NCBI GenBank assembly: GCA_039545355.1
Contig: BCJJ01000025.1
Coordinates: 269,150 to 333,149 of the forward strand
From: Trichosporon coremiiforme
Lineage: Eukaryota; Basidiomycota; Tremellomycetes; Trichosporonales; Trichosporonaceae
DNA length: 64,000 bases
Reading direction: 5' to 3'
Positions 63,806 to 64,000 of the stretch are shown piece by piece. How positions within the stretch are numbered: the stretch's first letter is position 1; each line of letters starts with the position of its first letter. The position numbers and the translations under genes were made by a program. The notes under the pieces are model-generated. The model did not search any database, was not told where the DNA came from, and saw only the letters and a list, made by a program, of their open reading frames with translations.

Positions 63806-64000
63806 TAAACTAGGGTCACAGGTTAAGTCGAACGAGTGGTGCCACAAACGAGGCCGTGAACTGTCGACCTCGCTGCAACCACGAATAACTCATGCATATG
63901 CATGTTTCTTNCTCTATAAACAGTTGTTCCACGTGCATGGGAGTCTTGGTAACCTATATACGAAGCATGGTGCACCTGGGATCAATACTTAATGTGTCCT
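63806..64000 (-). mobile_element. End of a second, inverted Tc1/mariner copy
   Basis: From the TA at 63806-63807 the sequence is the reverse complement of the right end of the element at 52228-53984, including the terminal repeat, the 174-bp spacer and the last codons of the transposase. By eye the two are identical except for one undetermined base (N at 63911). The element continues beyond the window. Confidence 0.93.
63982..64000 (-). CDS. Tc1/mariner transposase of the second copy, last codons only
   Basis: The reverse complement of the last bases reads Gly-His-Ile-Lys-Tyr-stop, identical to the end of the complete transposase at 53810. The rest lies beyond the window. Confidence 0.85.

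Overview
The window looks like a nuclear chromosome segment of a basidiomycetous yeast, most likely a tremellomycete close to Trichosporon/Cutaneotrichosporon or Cryptococcus (inference). The support is GC-rich coding sequence with strong C/G third-position preference, many very short introns (often 35-40 nt) with GTGAGT-like donors and a CTGAC or CTAAC branch point a few bases before the acceptor, CT-rich 5' leaders, and gene sequences of fungal type. All gene models were spliced by hand and tested by reading-frame continuity and family motifs; none was checked against transcripts.

Layout, left to right: the 3' end of FAP7 (1-624); a repeat-rich gap; NTF2 on the minus strand with a 7-nt microexon; a GPI-anchored surface protein; the decapping enzyme DCP2; a family 88 unsaturated glucuronyl hydrolase with a 70-nt poly-C run in an intron; an acidic, probably nuclear protein of unknown function; ATP23 (minus) divergent from XRN1 (plus); the PP2A catalytic subunit; ORC1; and a proline-rich protein with an apparent frameshift. 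Then come a bifunctional pseudouridine glycosidase/kinase (minus) divergent from a zinc alcohol/polyol dehydrogenase; a decayed small gene; a tRNA-Val(AAC) with an intron; a conserved protein of unknown function (minus); COP9 subunit CSN3 (minus) divergent from a nitronate monooxygenase; and a long gene-poor stretch (47.7-52.2 kb) holding one possible degenerate intron-rich gene.

The right part contains a complete Tc1/mariner element (52228-53984), a large secreted protein with repeated TPE motifs, a small ricin-B-like secreted protein, a SNX41/ATG20-type sorting nexin (minus) divergent from the proteasome beta-2 gene PUP1, and a possible snoRNA host transcript. The last bases are one end of a second, inverted and identical Tc1 copy that interrupts a minus-strand ORF.

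Most genes are housekeeping genes without operon logic. Functional themes are cytoplasmic mRNA decay (DCP2 and XRN1 about 10 kb apart), protein turnover (CSN3, PUP1, ATP23), nucleic-acid salvage (pseudouridine enzyme) and secreted or surface proteins (4.0, 54.4 and 57.7 kb). The items most worth a second look are an in-frame coding-like extension behind the XRN1 stop codon, the TPE-repeat secreted protein, the recently mobile Tc1 pair, and a short GAGCG-type motif scattered through introns and gene flanks.
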